A stretch of 64,000 bases of DNA from Pontibacter sp. SGAir0037 (GTDB lineage Bacteria > Bacteroidota > Bacteroidia > Cytophagales > Hymenobacteraceae), in NCBI RefSeq assembly GCF_005491705.1, contig NZ_CP028092.1, positions 4,464,001-4,528,000 of the forward strand, written 5' to 3'. How positions within the stretch are numbered: position 1 is the stretch's first letter; the number at the start of each line of letters is the position of its first letter. Positions 1-7,535 of this stretch are shown in pieces. The translations under genes and the position numbers were made by a program. The notes under the pieces are model-generated. The model had not been told where the DNA came from, did not search any database, and worked only from the letters and a program-made list of their open reading frames with translations.

Positions 1-1296
1 GCTTCTGTTAGAGTAGGAGACGGTATCATCGGACGTGTTGTTAACACTCTTGGCCAGCCAATAGACGGTAAAGGCCCTATTGCTGGTGAGCTGTACGAAA
101 TGCCAATCGAGCGTAAAGCTCCTGGCGTAATTTTCCGCCAGCCGGTAAACGAGCCAATGCAAACTGGTATCAAAGCGATTGACTCTATGATTCCAATCGG
201 TCGTGGCCAACGTGAATTAATCATCGGTGACCGCCAGACTGGTAAATCGGCTGTGGCAATCGATACAATCCTGAATCAGCGTGAGTTCTTCGAAAAAGGA
301 CAGCCTGTATTCTGTATATATGTAGCTGTAGGCCAGAAGGCATCTACAGTAGCACAAGTAGTAAAATCATTAACGGATGGCGGTGCAATGGACTATACAG
401 TAGTTGTTGCGGCTTCTGCTTCTGATCCGGCTCCAATGCAATTCTTTGCGCCATTTACAGGTGCTGCCATTGGCGAATTCTTCCGTGACACTGGCCGTCC
501 GGCGCTGGTTGTTTATGACGATCTTTCGAAGCAGGCAGTAGCTTACCGCGAGGTATCTCTTCTGTTAAGAAGACCACCAGGCCGCGAAGCTTACCCTGGT
601 GACGTATTCTACCTGCACTCCCGCTTGTTAGAGCGTGCTGCCAAGGTAAATGCTTCTGACGAAATTGCCAGCAATATGAACGACCTGCCTGCTTCTATCA
701 AGCACCTGGTAAAAGGTGGCGGTTCTTTAACAGCACTTCCGATTATCGAAACACAGGCCGGTGACGTTTCTGCCTATATCCCGACAAACGTAATTTCTAT
801 TACCGATGGTCAGATATTCCTGGAAACTAACTTGTTCAACTCTGGTATCCGTCCTGCTATCAACGTAGGTATTTCTGTATCACGTGTGGGTGGTTCTGCT
901 CAGATTAAGGCTATGAAAAAAGTAGCTGGTACGCTGAAGCTGGATCAGGCTCAGTTCCGTGAACTGGAAGCTTTTGCTAAGTTCGGTTCTGACCTGGATG
1001 CTGCTACCAAACTTACGATTGAGCGTGGTCGTCGTAACCTGGAAATCCTGAAGCAGGCTCAATTCTCTCCGGTGCCGGTAGAGGAGCAGGTTGCTGTTAT
1101 CTATGCCGCTACAAACGGCCTTCTGGATAAAGTGCCTGTAAACGAAGTAAGAAATTTCGAGAAAGACTTTACCCGTACATTACGTGCTCAACACGTAGGC
1201 ACGCTGAATGCCTTGTTAGCTGGTAAACTTGACGATGAAACGACAGGTGTTCTGAAGCAGGTAGCCAGAGAGCTTTCATCTAAATACAGTAACTAA
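1..1296 (+). CDS. atpA: ATP synthase F1 subunit alpha, 5' end missing
   Basis: The reading frame is open from the first base of the window, so the N-terminal part (roughly the first 90-100 residues of a ~525-residue protein) lies upstream. The 431 visible residues carry the P-loop GDRQTGKSA, the Walker B strand ALVVYDD followed by LSKQA, and the subunit-interface segment [18 protein letters not shown] that contains the conserved arginine. Alpha alternates with beta in the catalytic hexamer of F1 and holds the non-catalytic nucleotide sites. atpG follows 64 bp downstream on the same strand, the usual order in ATP synthase operons. The gap holds a perfect 30-bp palindrome. Identification is secure; only the start is unseen. 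Confidence 0.98.
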   Translation, partial: ASVRVGDGIIGRVVNTLGQPIDGKGPIAGELYEMPIERKAPGVIFRQPVNEPMQTGIKAIDSMIPIGRGQRELIIGDRQTGKSAVAIDTILNQREFFEKGQPVFCIYVAVGQKASTVAQVVKSLTDGGAMDYTVVVAASASDPAPMQFFAPFTGAAIGEFFRDTGRPALVVYDDLSKQAVAYREVSLLLRRPPGREAYPGDVFYLHSRLLERAAKVNASDEIASNMNDLPASIKHLVKGGGSLTALPIIETQAGDVSAYIPTNVISITDGQIFLETNLFNSGIRPAINVGISVSRVGGSAQIKAMKKVAGTLKLDQAQFRELEAFAKFGSDLDAATKLTIERGRRNLEILKQAQFSPVPVEEQVAVIYAATNGLLDKVPVNEVRNFEKDFTRTLRAQHVGTLNALLAGKLDDETTGVLKQVARELSSKYSN

Positions 1297-1307
1297 AAGT
1301 TATGCAT

Positions 1308-1337
1308 AAAGGATATAGGCTTAAGCCTATATCCTTT
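1308..1337. repeat. Perfect 30-bp palindrome between atpA and atpG
   Basis: Two 15-base arms (1308-1322 and 1323-1337) are exact reverse complements with no spacer, and CTTTT follows. It begins 11 bases after the atpA stop and ends 23 bases before the atpG start. RNA would fold into a long A/U-rich hairpin with only the central bases unpaired. It could be a leaky terminator, a processing or stability element that sets the atpA:atpG ratio, or a dyad binding site. The symmetry is directly visible; the function is inference. Confidence 0.6.
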
Positions 1338-1360
1338 CTTTTGCTCATAACAAAGAAAAT

Positions 1361-2254
1361 ATGGCGAGTTTAAAAGAGGTTAGAGCCCGTATTACATCGG
1401 TATCGTCTACACAGCAGATTACAAAAGCCATGAAAATGGTGGCGGCTGCGAAGCTGAGACGTGCGCAGGATAACATCATACGTATGCGCCCTTATGCGCA
1501 GCGCCTGAATGAGATCTTAACGAATTTGTCTTCTATCACAGATGAGGGTTCGGTAACAAACCAATACTCAGAAAAGCGCGAAGTAAATCGTGTGCTGATT
1601 ATTGCTGTTACTTCAGATCGTGGTCTGGCGGGTGCTTTTAATTCAAATATTATCAAAGCTGCTACCTCTTTGATCAACGGAAAGTACAGCAGCCAGTTTG
1701 CAGCAGGCAACGTTACTTTTTTAGGTATAGGTAAAAAAGGTGCTGAAGCCTTTGCAAAAAGAGGCTACAAGGTTATCTCTGACTATAGTACAATCTTCTC
1801 AAATCTTTCTTTTGATACTGTGAGAGGCGCTGCTGAACGAGCTATGAGCGGGTTTGTAAACCGTGAGTTTGATGAAGTAGTACTGGTGTATAACGAGTTT
1901 AAGAACGTTGCAACACAAATTGTGCGTACTGAGCAGTTTTTACCAATAGTTGAAAAACCTGTGGAAGAAAACAAAAGCTCTTCTGTTATACCGGACTATG
2001 CCTTCGAACCTTCAAAAGAAGAAATTATTGAAGAATTAATTCCTAAGTCACTGAAGATACAGGTTTACAAAGCAGTGCTTGAATCGAATGCTTCTGAGCA
2101 TGGAGCCCGAATGACCGCAATGGATAAGGCAACAGAAAACGCCGGAGAGCTTCTGAAACAGTTAAAACTAACTTATAACAGAACCCGACAGGCAGCTATC
2201 ACCAAAGAAATTCTGGAAATTGTGGGTGGTGCAGAAGCCTTGGCAGCAGAATAA
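1361..2254 (+). CDS. atpG: ATP synthase F1 subunit gamma
   Basis: Gamma is the central rotating shaft that couples proton flow through Fo to catalysis in the alpha/beta hexamer. The 297-residue length suits the family. The N-terminal helix MASLKEVRARITSV with QITKAMKMVAAAKLRRAQ is diagnostic, as is the C-terminal helix with ASEHGARMTAMDKATENA and YNRTRQAAITKEILEIVGGA. These two helices form the coiled-coil shaft. The start at 1361 gives the canonical N-terminus. The gene follows atpA and is closed by a strong terminator at 2279-2312, so this end of the operon finishes here. Confidence 0.98.
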   Translation: MASLKEVRARITSVSSTQQITKAMKMVAAAKLRRAQDNIIRMRPYAQRLNEILTNLSSITDEGSVTNQYSEKREVNRVLIIAVTSDRGLAGAFNSNIIKAATSLINGKYSSQFAAGNVTFLGIGKKGAEAFAKRGYKVISDYSTIFSNLSFDTVRGAAERAMSGFVNREFDEVVLVYNEFKNVATQIVRTEQFLPIVEKPVEENKSSSVIPDYAFEPSKEEIIEELIPKSLKIQVYKAVLESNASEHGARMTAMDKATENAGELLKQLKLTYNRTRQAAITKEILEIVGGAEALAAE

Positions 2255-2278
2255 GGAAAAACAATATTAAATAAGTAT

Positions 2279-2312
2279 AACGCCCACCCCAAAAGGTGGG
2301 CGTTGCTTTTTT
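2279..2312 (+). terminator. Rho-independent terminator after atpG
   Basis: Arms 2279-2288 and 2295-2304 pair perfectly over 10 bp (AACGCCCACC with GGTGGGCGTT) around a short loop, followed by GC and six T. It lies 24 bases after the atpG stop and should end the ATP synthase transcript. Confidence 0.9.
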
Positions 2313-2399
2313 CAGGACTAGGTATTACTTTTATATGTTATTTAATTGTTAAAACTTTAACTTATAGCAGGTAACCAAAGTGATGCTGCAATAGCTTGT

Positions 2400-2407
2400 T
2401 ATATTTG
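2400..2407 (+). promoter_or_regulatory. Bacteroidota -7 element upstream of the PafA-type gene
   Basis: TATATTTG matches the Bacteroidota primary-sigma -7 consensus TAnnTTTG exactly and sits 20 bases before the ATG at 2428, implying a short leader. No convincing TTTG -33 element is visible at the usual distance, so confidence is moderate. Confidence 0.45.
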
Positions 2408-2427
2408 TAATAAGCTAAACAAAAATA

Positions 2428-4149
2428 ATGGAGCCACAAAAGAGAATTTTATCAAATAATTTTATCAAATCTATTCTTATTGGTGTTATTGCAACCTTTG
2501 CCTCATGCACGGGATCTGCAAACACGGCATCTTCTTCAGGTCCGGTTGCTGAGAATAGCAGTTCACAACTTAAGAAAGAGTCTCCTCTGGCAAGGCCAAA
2601 ATTAGTAGTTGGCATTGTGGTAGATCAGATGCGTTACGATTATCTGTTCCGTTACTGGGATAAATACGGAAGCGGTGGATTTAGAAGGCTGGTAGCAGAA
2701 GGATACAACTTTAAGAATGCGCATTACAATTATGTGCCAACTTATACAGGTCCGGGGCATGCTTCGGTTTACACCGGAACAACACCTGCTGTAAACGGTA
2801 TAGTGGGCAATAACTGGTATAACCGGGAGTTAAAAGCTTCGGTATATTGTACCGATGATGCTACAGTACAGACTGTTGGAAGCACAAACCAGGAAGTTGG
2901 CAAAATGTCGCCGGCAAACCTTCTTACCACTACCATCACAGATCAGTTACGGTTGGCTACCAACAAACAATCTAAAGTGATAGGCGTAGCTTTAAAAGAC
3001 AGAGGAGCGATATTGCCAGCCGGGCATATGGCAAACGGAGCCTACTGGTTTGACGGGAAGTCCGGGAACTGGGTAACAAGTACATTTTATATGCCGTCGC
3101 TGCCAGGCTGGGTAGAGGAGTTTAACAACCAGAAATACCCGGATCAGCACCTGAGCCAGCCCTGGAACACATTGTTGCCGATAGACCAGTATACAGAAAG
3201 CACCGCAGATAATACACCATACGAGAGTGCCTTCAGAGGAGAAGATCAGCCGGTATTTCCGCATAATCTACCGTCTTTAAGAGGAAAAGATTATGAGCTG
3301 CTGCGTTCTGTGCCTGCTGGTAATACCTTTACCTTTGATTTTGGCAGAGCGGCTATAGAGGGAGAAAAGCTAGGCCAAAACGGGCAGACAGATTTTCTGG
3401 CCTTAAGCCTTTCTTCTCCGGACTATGTCGGGCATGCCTTTGGCCCGAACTCAGTGGAAGTAGAGGATGTGTATTTACGGCTTGATCAGGAACTGGAAAA
3501 ATTTTTAACTTATTTAGATGAAACAATTGGTACAGAAAACGTATTAGTGTTTCTTACCGCTGATCACGGTGCTGCCCATGTGCCCGCATTCTTAACAGAT
3601 AACAAAGTGCCGGCAGGCGTGTTTAATGCAAGAGAGCTTACAAAGTCGCTGGAAGAGTACTTAACAAAAGAATATGGTCAGGGCAAATGGGTGGAGTACA
3701 CTATAAACATGCAGGTTTATTTAAACCACAACCTGATCAGAGAGAAAAAACTGAACCTGCGGGAAATGCAGGAAAAAGTAGCAAATTATGTACTGCAGTT
3801 TAAAGGAGTGAGCAAAGCAGTTGTTGCTGCCGATGTGCACAGTTCTGACTGGACAGATGGTACAATGGGAAAAGTAAGCCGTGGACATAATTTAAAAAGA
3901 TCAGGTGATGTTATTGTACTGCTGGAGCCAGCCTGGTTTGATGGCGCAGGAACAAAAGGCACCACGCATGGTTCTTATGGCTCTCACGACACACACATAC
4001 CAATGGTATATTATGGCTGGAAAGTGAAAAGTGGCGAGAGTTCTACAGAAGTGCATGTAGAAGATATAGCTCCCACCATTGCATCATGGCTGTACATTAT
4101 GGAACCAAACGGCGCTACCGGCAAGCCCTTACAGGAATTGATGAAATAA
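2428..4149 (+). CDS. PafA-type alkaline phosphatase, predicted lipoprotein
   Basis: This 573-residue member of the alkaline phosphatase superfamily resembles the phosphate-irrepressible monoesterase PafA of Bacteroidota. An N-terminal hydrophobic stretch ends in a lipobox-like FASC with Cys27, so it is probably an envelope-anchored lipoprotein. Active-site residues can be placed by their spacing in the characterised Elizabethkingia enzyme: Asp66, nucleophile Thr107 (in TYTGPGH), Asn128, Lys190 and Arg192 (in LKDRG), Asp332 and His336, Asp379-His380 (TADHG) and His514 (THG). The Lys/Arg pair is typical of the monoesterase branch. Likely role: phosphate release from organic monoesters outside the inner membrane. 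It stands alone, between the atpG terminator and ppa, with its own -7 element. Confidence 0.9.
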   Translation: MEPQKRILSNNFIKSILIGVIATFASCTGSANTASSSGPVAENSSSQLKKESPLARPKLVVGIVVDQMRYDYLFRYWDKYGSGGFRRLVAEGYNFKNAHYNYVPTYTGPGHASVYTGTTPAVNGIVGNNWYNRELKASVYCTDDATVQTVGSTNQEVGKMSPANLLTTTITDQLRLATNKQSKVIGVALKDRGAILPAGHMANGAYWFDGKSGNWVTSTFYMPSLPGWVEEFNNQKYPDQHLSQPWNTLLPIDQYTESTADNTPYESAFRGEDQPVFPHNLPSLRGKDYELLRSVPAGNTFTFDFGRAAIEGEKLGQNGQTDFLALSLSSPDYVGHAFGPNSVEVEDVYLRLDQELEKFLTYLDETIGTENVLVFLTADHGAAHVPAFLTDNKVPAGVFNARELTKSLEEYLTKEYGQGKWVEYTINMQVYLNHNLIREKKLNLREMQEKVANYVLQFKGVSKAVVAADVHSSDWTDGTMGKVSRGHNLKRSGDVIVLLEPAWFDGAGTKGTTHGSYGSHDTHIPMVYYGWKVKSGESSTEVHVEDIAPTIASWLYIMEPNGATGKPLQELMK

Positions 4150-4152
4150 TAA

Positions 4153-4170
4153 AGGCTTTATATAAAGCCT
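4153..4170. repeat. Perfect 18-bp palindrome after the PafA-type gene
   Basis: Arms 4153-4161 and 4162-4170 are exact reverse complements (AGGCTTTAT with ATAAAGCCT), beginning four bases after the stop codon. No T-run follows on the plus strand. It may be a weak transcript 3' end or a dyad site for ppa. Its arms share AGGCTT-like sequence with the palindrome between atpA and atpG. Confidence 0.4.
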
Positions 4171-4212
4171 GTGATACATAAAGTAGTAAACAACATATTA
4201 ATTTATAAAGAT

Positions 4213-4773
4213 ATGGAGAATAACAATCCATGGCACAGCGTGAGTTTCGGGGAAGAAGCTCCAGGTGTGGTAACAGCCATAATCGAAATTCCGAAGGGTT
4301 CGAAAGCGAAATATGAATTAGATAAGGAAAGTGGAATGCTGAAGCTGGACCGTGTACTTTTCTCGTCCATTCACTACCCTGCCAACTATGGCTTTATTCC
4401 GCAGACATACTGCGACGACAAAGACCCTCTTGATATATTGGTGATCTGCTCTATTGATGTGCAGCCAATGTGTCTGATTGATGCCAAAGTAATTGGTGTG
4501 ATGCAGATGATTGATAATAACGAAGAAGACGATAAAATTATCGCTGTTGCAAACAACGATATGTCTGTTCGCCATATCAACGATATTTCGGAGCTGCCAC
4601 CGCACACGCTGCTGGAGATGCGCCGTTTCTTCGAAGACTATAAGAAACTGGAGCATAAAGAGGTTATTGTAGAGCAGTTCCTGGGGCGCGAAAGAGCTTA
4701 CGAAATTATTCAGGAGAGTATAGAGTTGTATAACACAACATTCGGGGTGCCACAACCTAAGAATGTGATCTAA
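4213..4773 (+). CDS. ppa: Inorganic pyrophosphatase
   Basis: Family I soluble pyrophosphatase, hydrolysing PPi to two phosphates in the cytoplasm and so pulling biosynthetic reactions forward. Visible family features are [11 protein letters not shown] near the N-terminus, the core [26 protein letters not shown] with its metal-binding aspartates, and the second acidic cluster [10 protein letters not shown]. An in-frame GTG at 4171 would add 14 residues. The ATG at 4213 is preferred because [10 protein letters not shown] is a normal N-terminus for the family and gives 186 residues. A strong terminator follows at 4793, so it is probably monocistronic. Confidence 0.96.
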   Translation: MENNNPWHSVSFGEEAPGVVTAIIEIPKGSKAKYELDKESGMLKLDRVLFSSIHYPANYGFIPQTYCDDKDPLDILVICSIDVQPMCLIDAKVIGVMQMIDNNEEDDKIIAVANNDMSVRHINDISELPPHTLLEMRRFFEDYKKLEHKEVIVEQFLGRERAYEIIQESIELYNTTFGVPQPKNVI

Positions 4774-4792
4774 CACTTTTACACTTCCTGTT

Positions 4793-4830
4793 AAGCCTGA
4801 CGTAGTACGCAATAGTACGTCAGGCTTTTT
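4793..4830 (+). terminator. Rho-independent terminator after ppa
   Basis: A 12-bp perfect stem (4793-4804 with 4816-4827, AAGCCTGACGTA) with an 11-base loop is followed by a T-rich run. It starts 20 bases past the ppa stop. Confidence 0.9.
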
Positions 4831-4969
4831 GTTTTATAGGCTGAGTCGAATATCCTGGCTCAGGAAATTGTGAACAGGCGTATACTTAAAGCAATGTACC
4901 GGCCATTGTTCTAAATGCGTACAATTGGTTTTATAGCTAAGGATTTGTTGCGAAATTGCAGGTTGGTTC

Positions 4970-5875
4970 ATGGAAGATAAAAGTAGCATAGCATACATAG
5001 CGAAGACGACAAGCCTCAGGAAAAGTCTGCATCTCATGCTGGAGGCATTGTTGTATAGTAATGTCTTTATCTCATTCTGTGCCTTCTTTCTAACTATAGA
5101 AACATACTTGCTGGCTGGTTTGCCAGTTTTTTTGCCAATGGCAGTGTTTGTTTTTATGGCTACTCTTTTTACTTACAACCTTAGCAGCATCCAGAGTATA
5201 TTGCTTAACCCCAGGCAGCTTATTGTGCAGGAAGGGCAACCATGGGGCATACGTCACAAGCGCCTGCTGGCCATAACAGGGTTAATTAGCATAGGAGCAG
5301 CTGCTGTGGTCTACTTTAGATATGGGCTCAGGATTAACTTTTGGTTTATTGTTCATCTGGCTGTTTTATCGGTAGGCTATACCATTCCCATTATCTATAA
5401 GCGAGAGAAAGTAAGGCCTTTAAGGAGCATCCCCCTGCTGAAGGTGTTCCTGATTACCTACGTATGGGCGGCTGTAACAACACTCTTCCCGCTGATGCAT
5501 GCAGAACAGCAGGTCACGTGGTCGGGAGAAGTGTTGGAATTGTTTGGCCGGCGGTTTCTCTTTATAGGAGCCTTAGCTTTGCTGTTCGATATCAGAGATT
5601 ATAGCTATGATAGAGACAGCCAGACGCTTACCTTCCCCGGGCTGATTGGCATTCGTAACACCAAGTTGTTGTCTTTGGGCTTATTGCTGTTTTATACATT
5701 GCTCAGCTTCCTTTCTGCAAGTGGTTCGCTTCTGCTTATGCTGTTGTTGGGTGCGGTTGTGGCTGCTACTGTTGTTGTGCTCTCTGCCGAAGATCGTCCC
5801 CGCATTTACTATGCGCTTCTGGCAGATGGTGCTATGTTAGTGCATGCTGGCCTGGTGTATATTGCCTTCAGCTGA
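4970..5875 (+). CDS. UbiA-like polytopic membrane protein, possible prenyltransferase relative
   Basis: A 301-residue hydrophobic protein with about eight predicted membrane segments. The acidic loop DIRDYSYDRDS (Asp207, 210, 214, 216), followed by a conserved-looking TFPGLIGIRNTK, resembles the second Asp-rich motif of the UbiA aromatic prenyltransferases. In the position of the first motif the sequence is TYNLSSIQS around Asn70, which keeps the Asn but lacks the aspartates that bind Mg-diphosphate. It may therefore be a divergent or inactive member, and the substrate cannot be assigned. Its stop lies two bases from the stop of the convergent NAD(P)HX repair gene. The ATG at 4970 is the first in frame, with MEDKSS as a plausible cytoplasmic start. 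Confidence 0.7.
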   Translation: MEDKSSIAYIAKTTSLRKSLHLMLEALLYSNVFISFCAFFLTIETYLLAGLPVFLPMAVFVFMATLFTYNLSSIQSILLNPRQLIVQEGQPWGIRHKRLLAITGLISIGAAAVVYFRYGLRINFWFIVHLAVLSVGYTIPIIYKREKVRPLRSIPLLKVFLITYVWAAVTTLFPLMHAEQQVTWSGEVLELFGRRFLFIGALALLFDIRDYSYDRDSQTLTFPGLIGIRNTKLLSLGLLLFYTLLSFLSASGSLLLMLLLGAVVAATVVVLSAEDRPRIYYALLADGAMLVHAGLVYIAFS

Positions 5876-5877
5876 GC

Positions 5878-7389
5878 CTATACCTGGACCATTTGCCGGA
5901 ATGCCTGTGGCAGATAATCAATCAGGTCAGAAGCGATCATGGAAACATCGCCTACTTGGCTCTTCGCTAAATCACCGGCCAAACCATGCAGGTATACCCC
6001 TAAAACACAAGCTTCTTCCAGGGTATATTGCTGTGCGACCAGTGCAGTAAGTACACCCGTAAGCACATCGCCAGTTCCACCGGTGGCCATACCTGCATTA
6101 CCTGTAGTATTAAAATAAATTTTTCCTTCCGGGGTGCCAATAGCTGTGTGATTTCCTTTTAGAACAACATAGCAGGCATATTCCTGGCAGAACTCCCGCA
6201 GGTGCTCCAGCCGGTCATAATTATCTTTTGTTTTTCCAACCAGCCGCTCAAACTCTTTGGGATGAGGTGTGAAAATAACCTTGTTTTTAGGTAACTGTGA
6301 TTTTAGCCTATCGCTGCTGGCAATAAGATTAATGGCATCGGCATCTATAACCAAAGGTGCCTGGGTAGTAGCCAGCAACTGCCCTATAAGTGTTTTTGTC
6401 ACTTTTTCGGTGCCAATGCCCGGGCCAATTCCTATGGCATTATACTTTTCTATACTTTCATCCAGCGCTGTAAGATACTTTCTGTTCTTATCTACCAACG
6501 TCATGGCTTCCGGTACGGCAGTTTGTATAATGCTATAACCCACAGCCGGCGTTTGTACCGTCAGCAGGCCGACTCCTGAGCGCAGGCAGGCCCTTGCTGC
6601 CAGTACGGCTGCTCCCATTTTACCCATGGCACCACCTAGCAGTAAAGCATGCCCGTAGAGTCCTTTGTGGGAGAACTTCTTGCGGGGCTTCAGCAGGCGT
6701 TGCGCATCTGTAGCAGTAGTATAATATTTATCTGTATCAACAGATGAAATAAAGTCGGCAGAAAGGCCAATAGGTACAACATGCCAGTCACCGATGTATG
6801 ACTCGTGCTGTGGCAGAAAAAAAGAAAGCTTTGGTAGTTCAAAACTGATGGTGTAAGCTGCCTTTACAATGGCACCTTCGGCTGGTGTTTGGCTATCGGT
6901 GTATAAACCGGAAGGCATGTCGATGGAAGTGATGCAGGCACGGCTGTTGTTGAGTCTTTTGATTACATGAGCAAACAAGTCTGTAACAGGCCTGTTGAGC
7001 CCGGTGCCGAAAAGCGCATCTATTACACAGGCGCCTGAAGGCAGGTCAGGTATGGCTTCTGAAGAAGAAATGTGCAGGTAATCTACTTCATCAGGTAATC
7101 TGTCGAAGTTCTTTTTAAAGTCAGGAGATGCTTTTGCGGAATCGCCAACGACATAAACTTTTGCTTTATACAACCGCTCACAAAGCAGGCGGGCTACCGC
7201 TAGTCCGTCACCACCGTTGTTGCCTGGCCCGCAGAAAATATAAACTGTTTGAGGAGCAGGAAACTTGTTTTCAAACCATCCTGTAAAAGCCCTGGCAGCA
7301 CGCTCCATTAGCTCCACAGATGATATGTTTTCCTGGTTTATAGTATAGGCATCGGCTTCTCTTGTTTGTGCTGCAGATAAAATTTTCAT
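5878..7389 (-). CDS. nnr: Bifunctional NAD(P)H-hydrate epimerase / ADP-dependent dehydratase
   Basis: Repairs NADH and NADPH damaged by hydration. The N-terminal YjeF_N domain (about residues 1-210) interconverts R and S epimers and shows FCGPGNNGGDGLAVARLL and VIDALFGTGL. The C-terminal ribokinase-like domain (about 220-500) dehydrates the S form with ADP and shows KGLYGHALLLGG, GIGPGIG, IDADAINL, FTPHPKEFERL and the strongly conserved GNAGMATGGTGDVLTG. The start at 7389 gives the typical MKILSAAQTREAD; an upstream in-frame ATG at 7401 would add only four residues. The gene is alone and convergent with the UbiA-like gene. Confidence 0.95.
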   Translation of the reverse strand: MKILSAAQTREADAYTINQENISSVELMERAARAFTGWFENKFPAPQTVYIFCGPGNNGGDGLAVARLLCERLYKAKVYVVGDSAKASPDFKKNFDRLPDEVDYLHISSSEAIPDLPSGACVIDALFGTGLNRPVTDLFAHVIKRLNNSRACITSIDMPSGLYTDSQTPAEGAIVKAAYTISFELPKLSFFLPQHESYIGDWHVVPIGLSADFISSVDTDKYYTTATDAQRLLKPRKKFSHKGLYGHALLLGGAMGKMGAAVLAARACLRSGVGLLTVQTPAVGYSIIQTAVPEAMTLVDKNRKYLTALDESIEKYNAIGIGPGIGTEKVTKTLIGQLLATTQAPLVIDADAINLIASSDRLKSQLPKNKVIFTPHPKEFERLVGKTKDNYDRLEHLREFCQEYACYVVLKGNHTAIGTPEGKIYFNTTGNAGMATGGTGDVLTGVLTALVAQQYTLEEACVLGVYLHGLAGDLAKSQVGDVSMIASDLIDYLPQAFRQMVQV

Positions 7390-7535
7390 AGGAATTAGCA
7401 TGTTAAAACCGGTGCACGCATAAATGCGCCTGATATTTTTTTAATTAAGTGATCTTACAGAGTTTGTTGTATCATAATAGACGTTAAATGCAGGCTTTTG
7501 GATAATGTGATAACTGTTACAAACCTGGAGCTGCA

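Noticed and set aside
4318..4812. 164-codon minus-strand frame over ppa
   Set aside because: It lies wholly antisense to the well-identified pyrophosphatase and its terminator, with no family resemblance.
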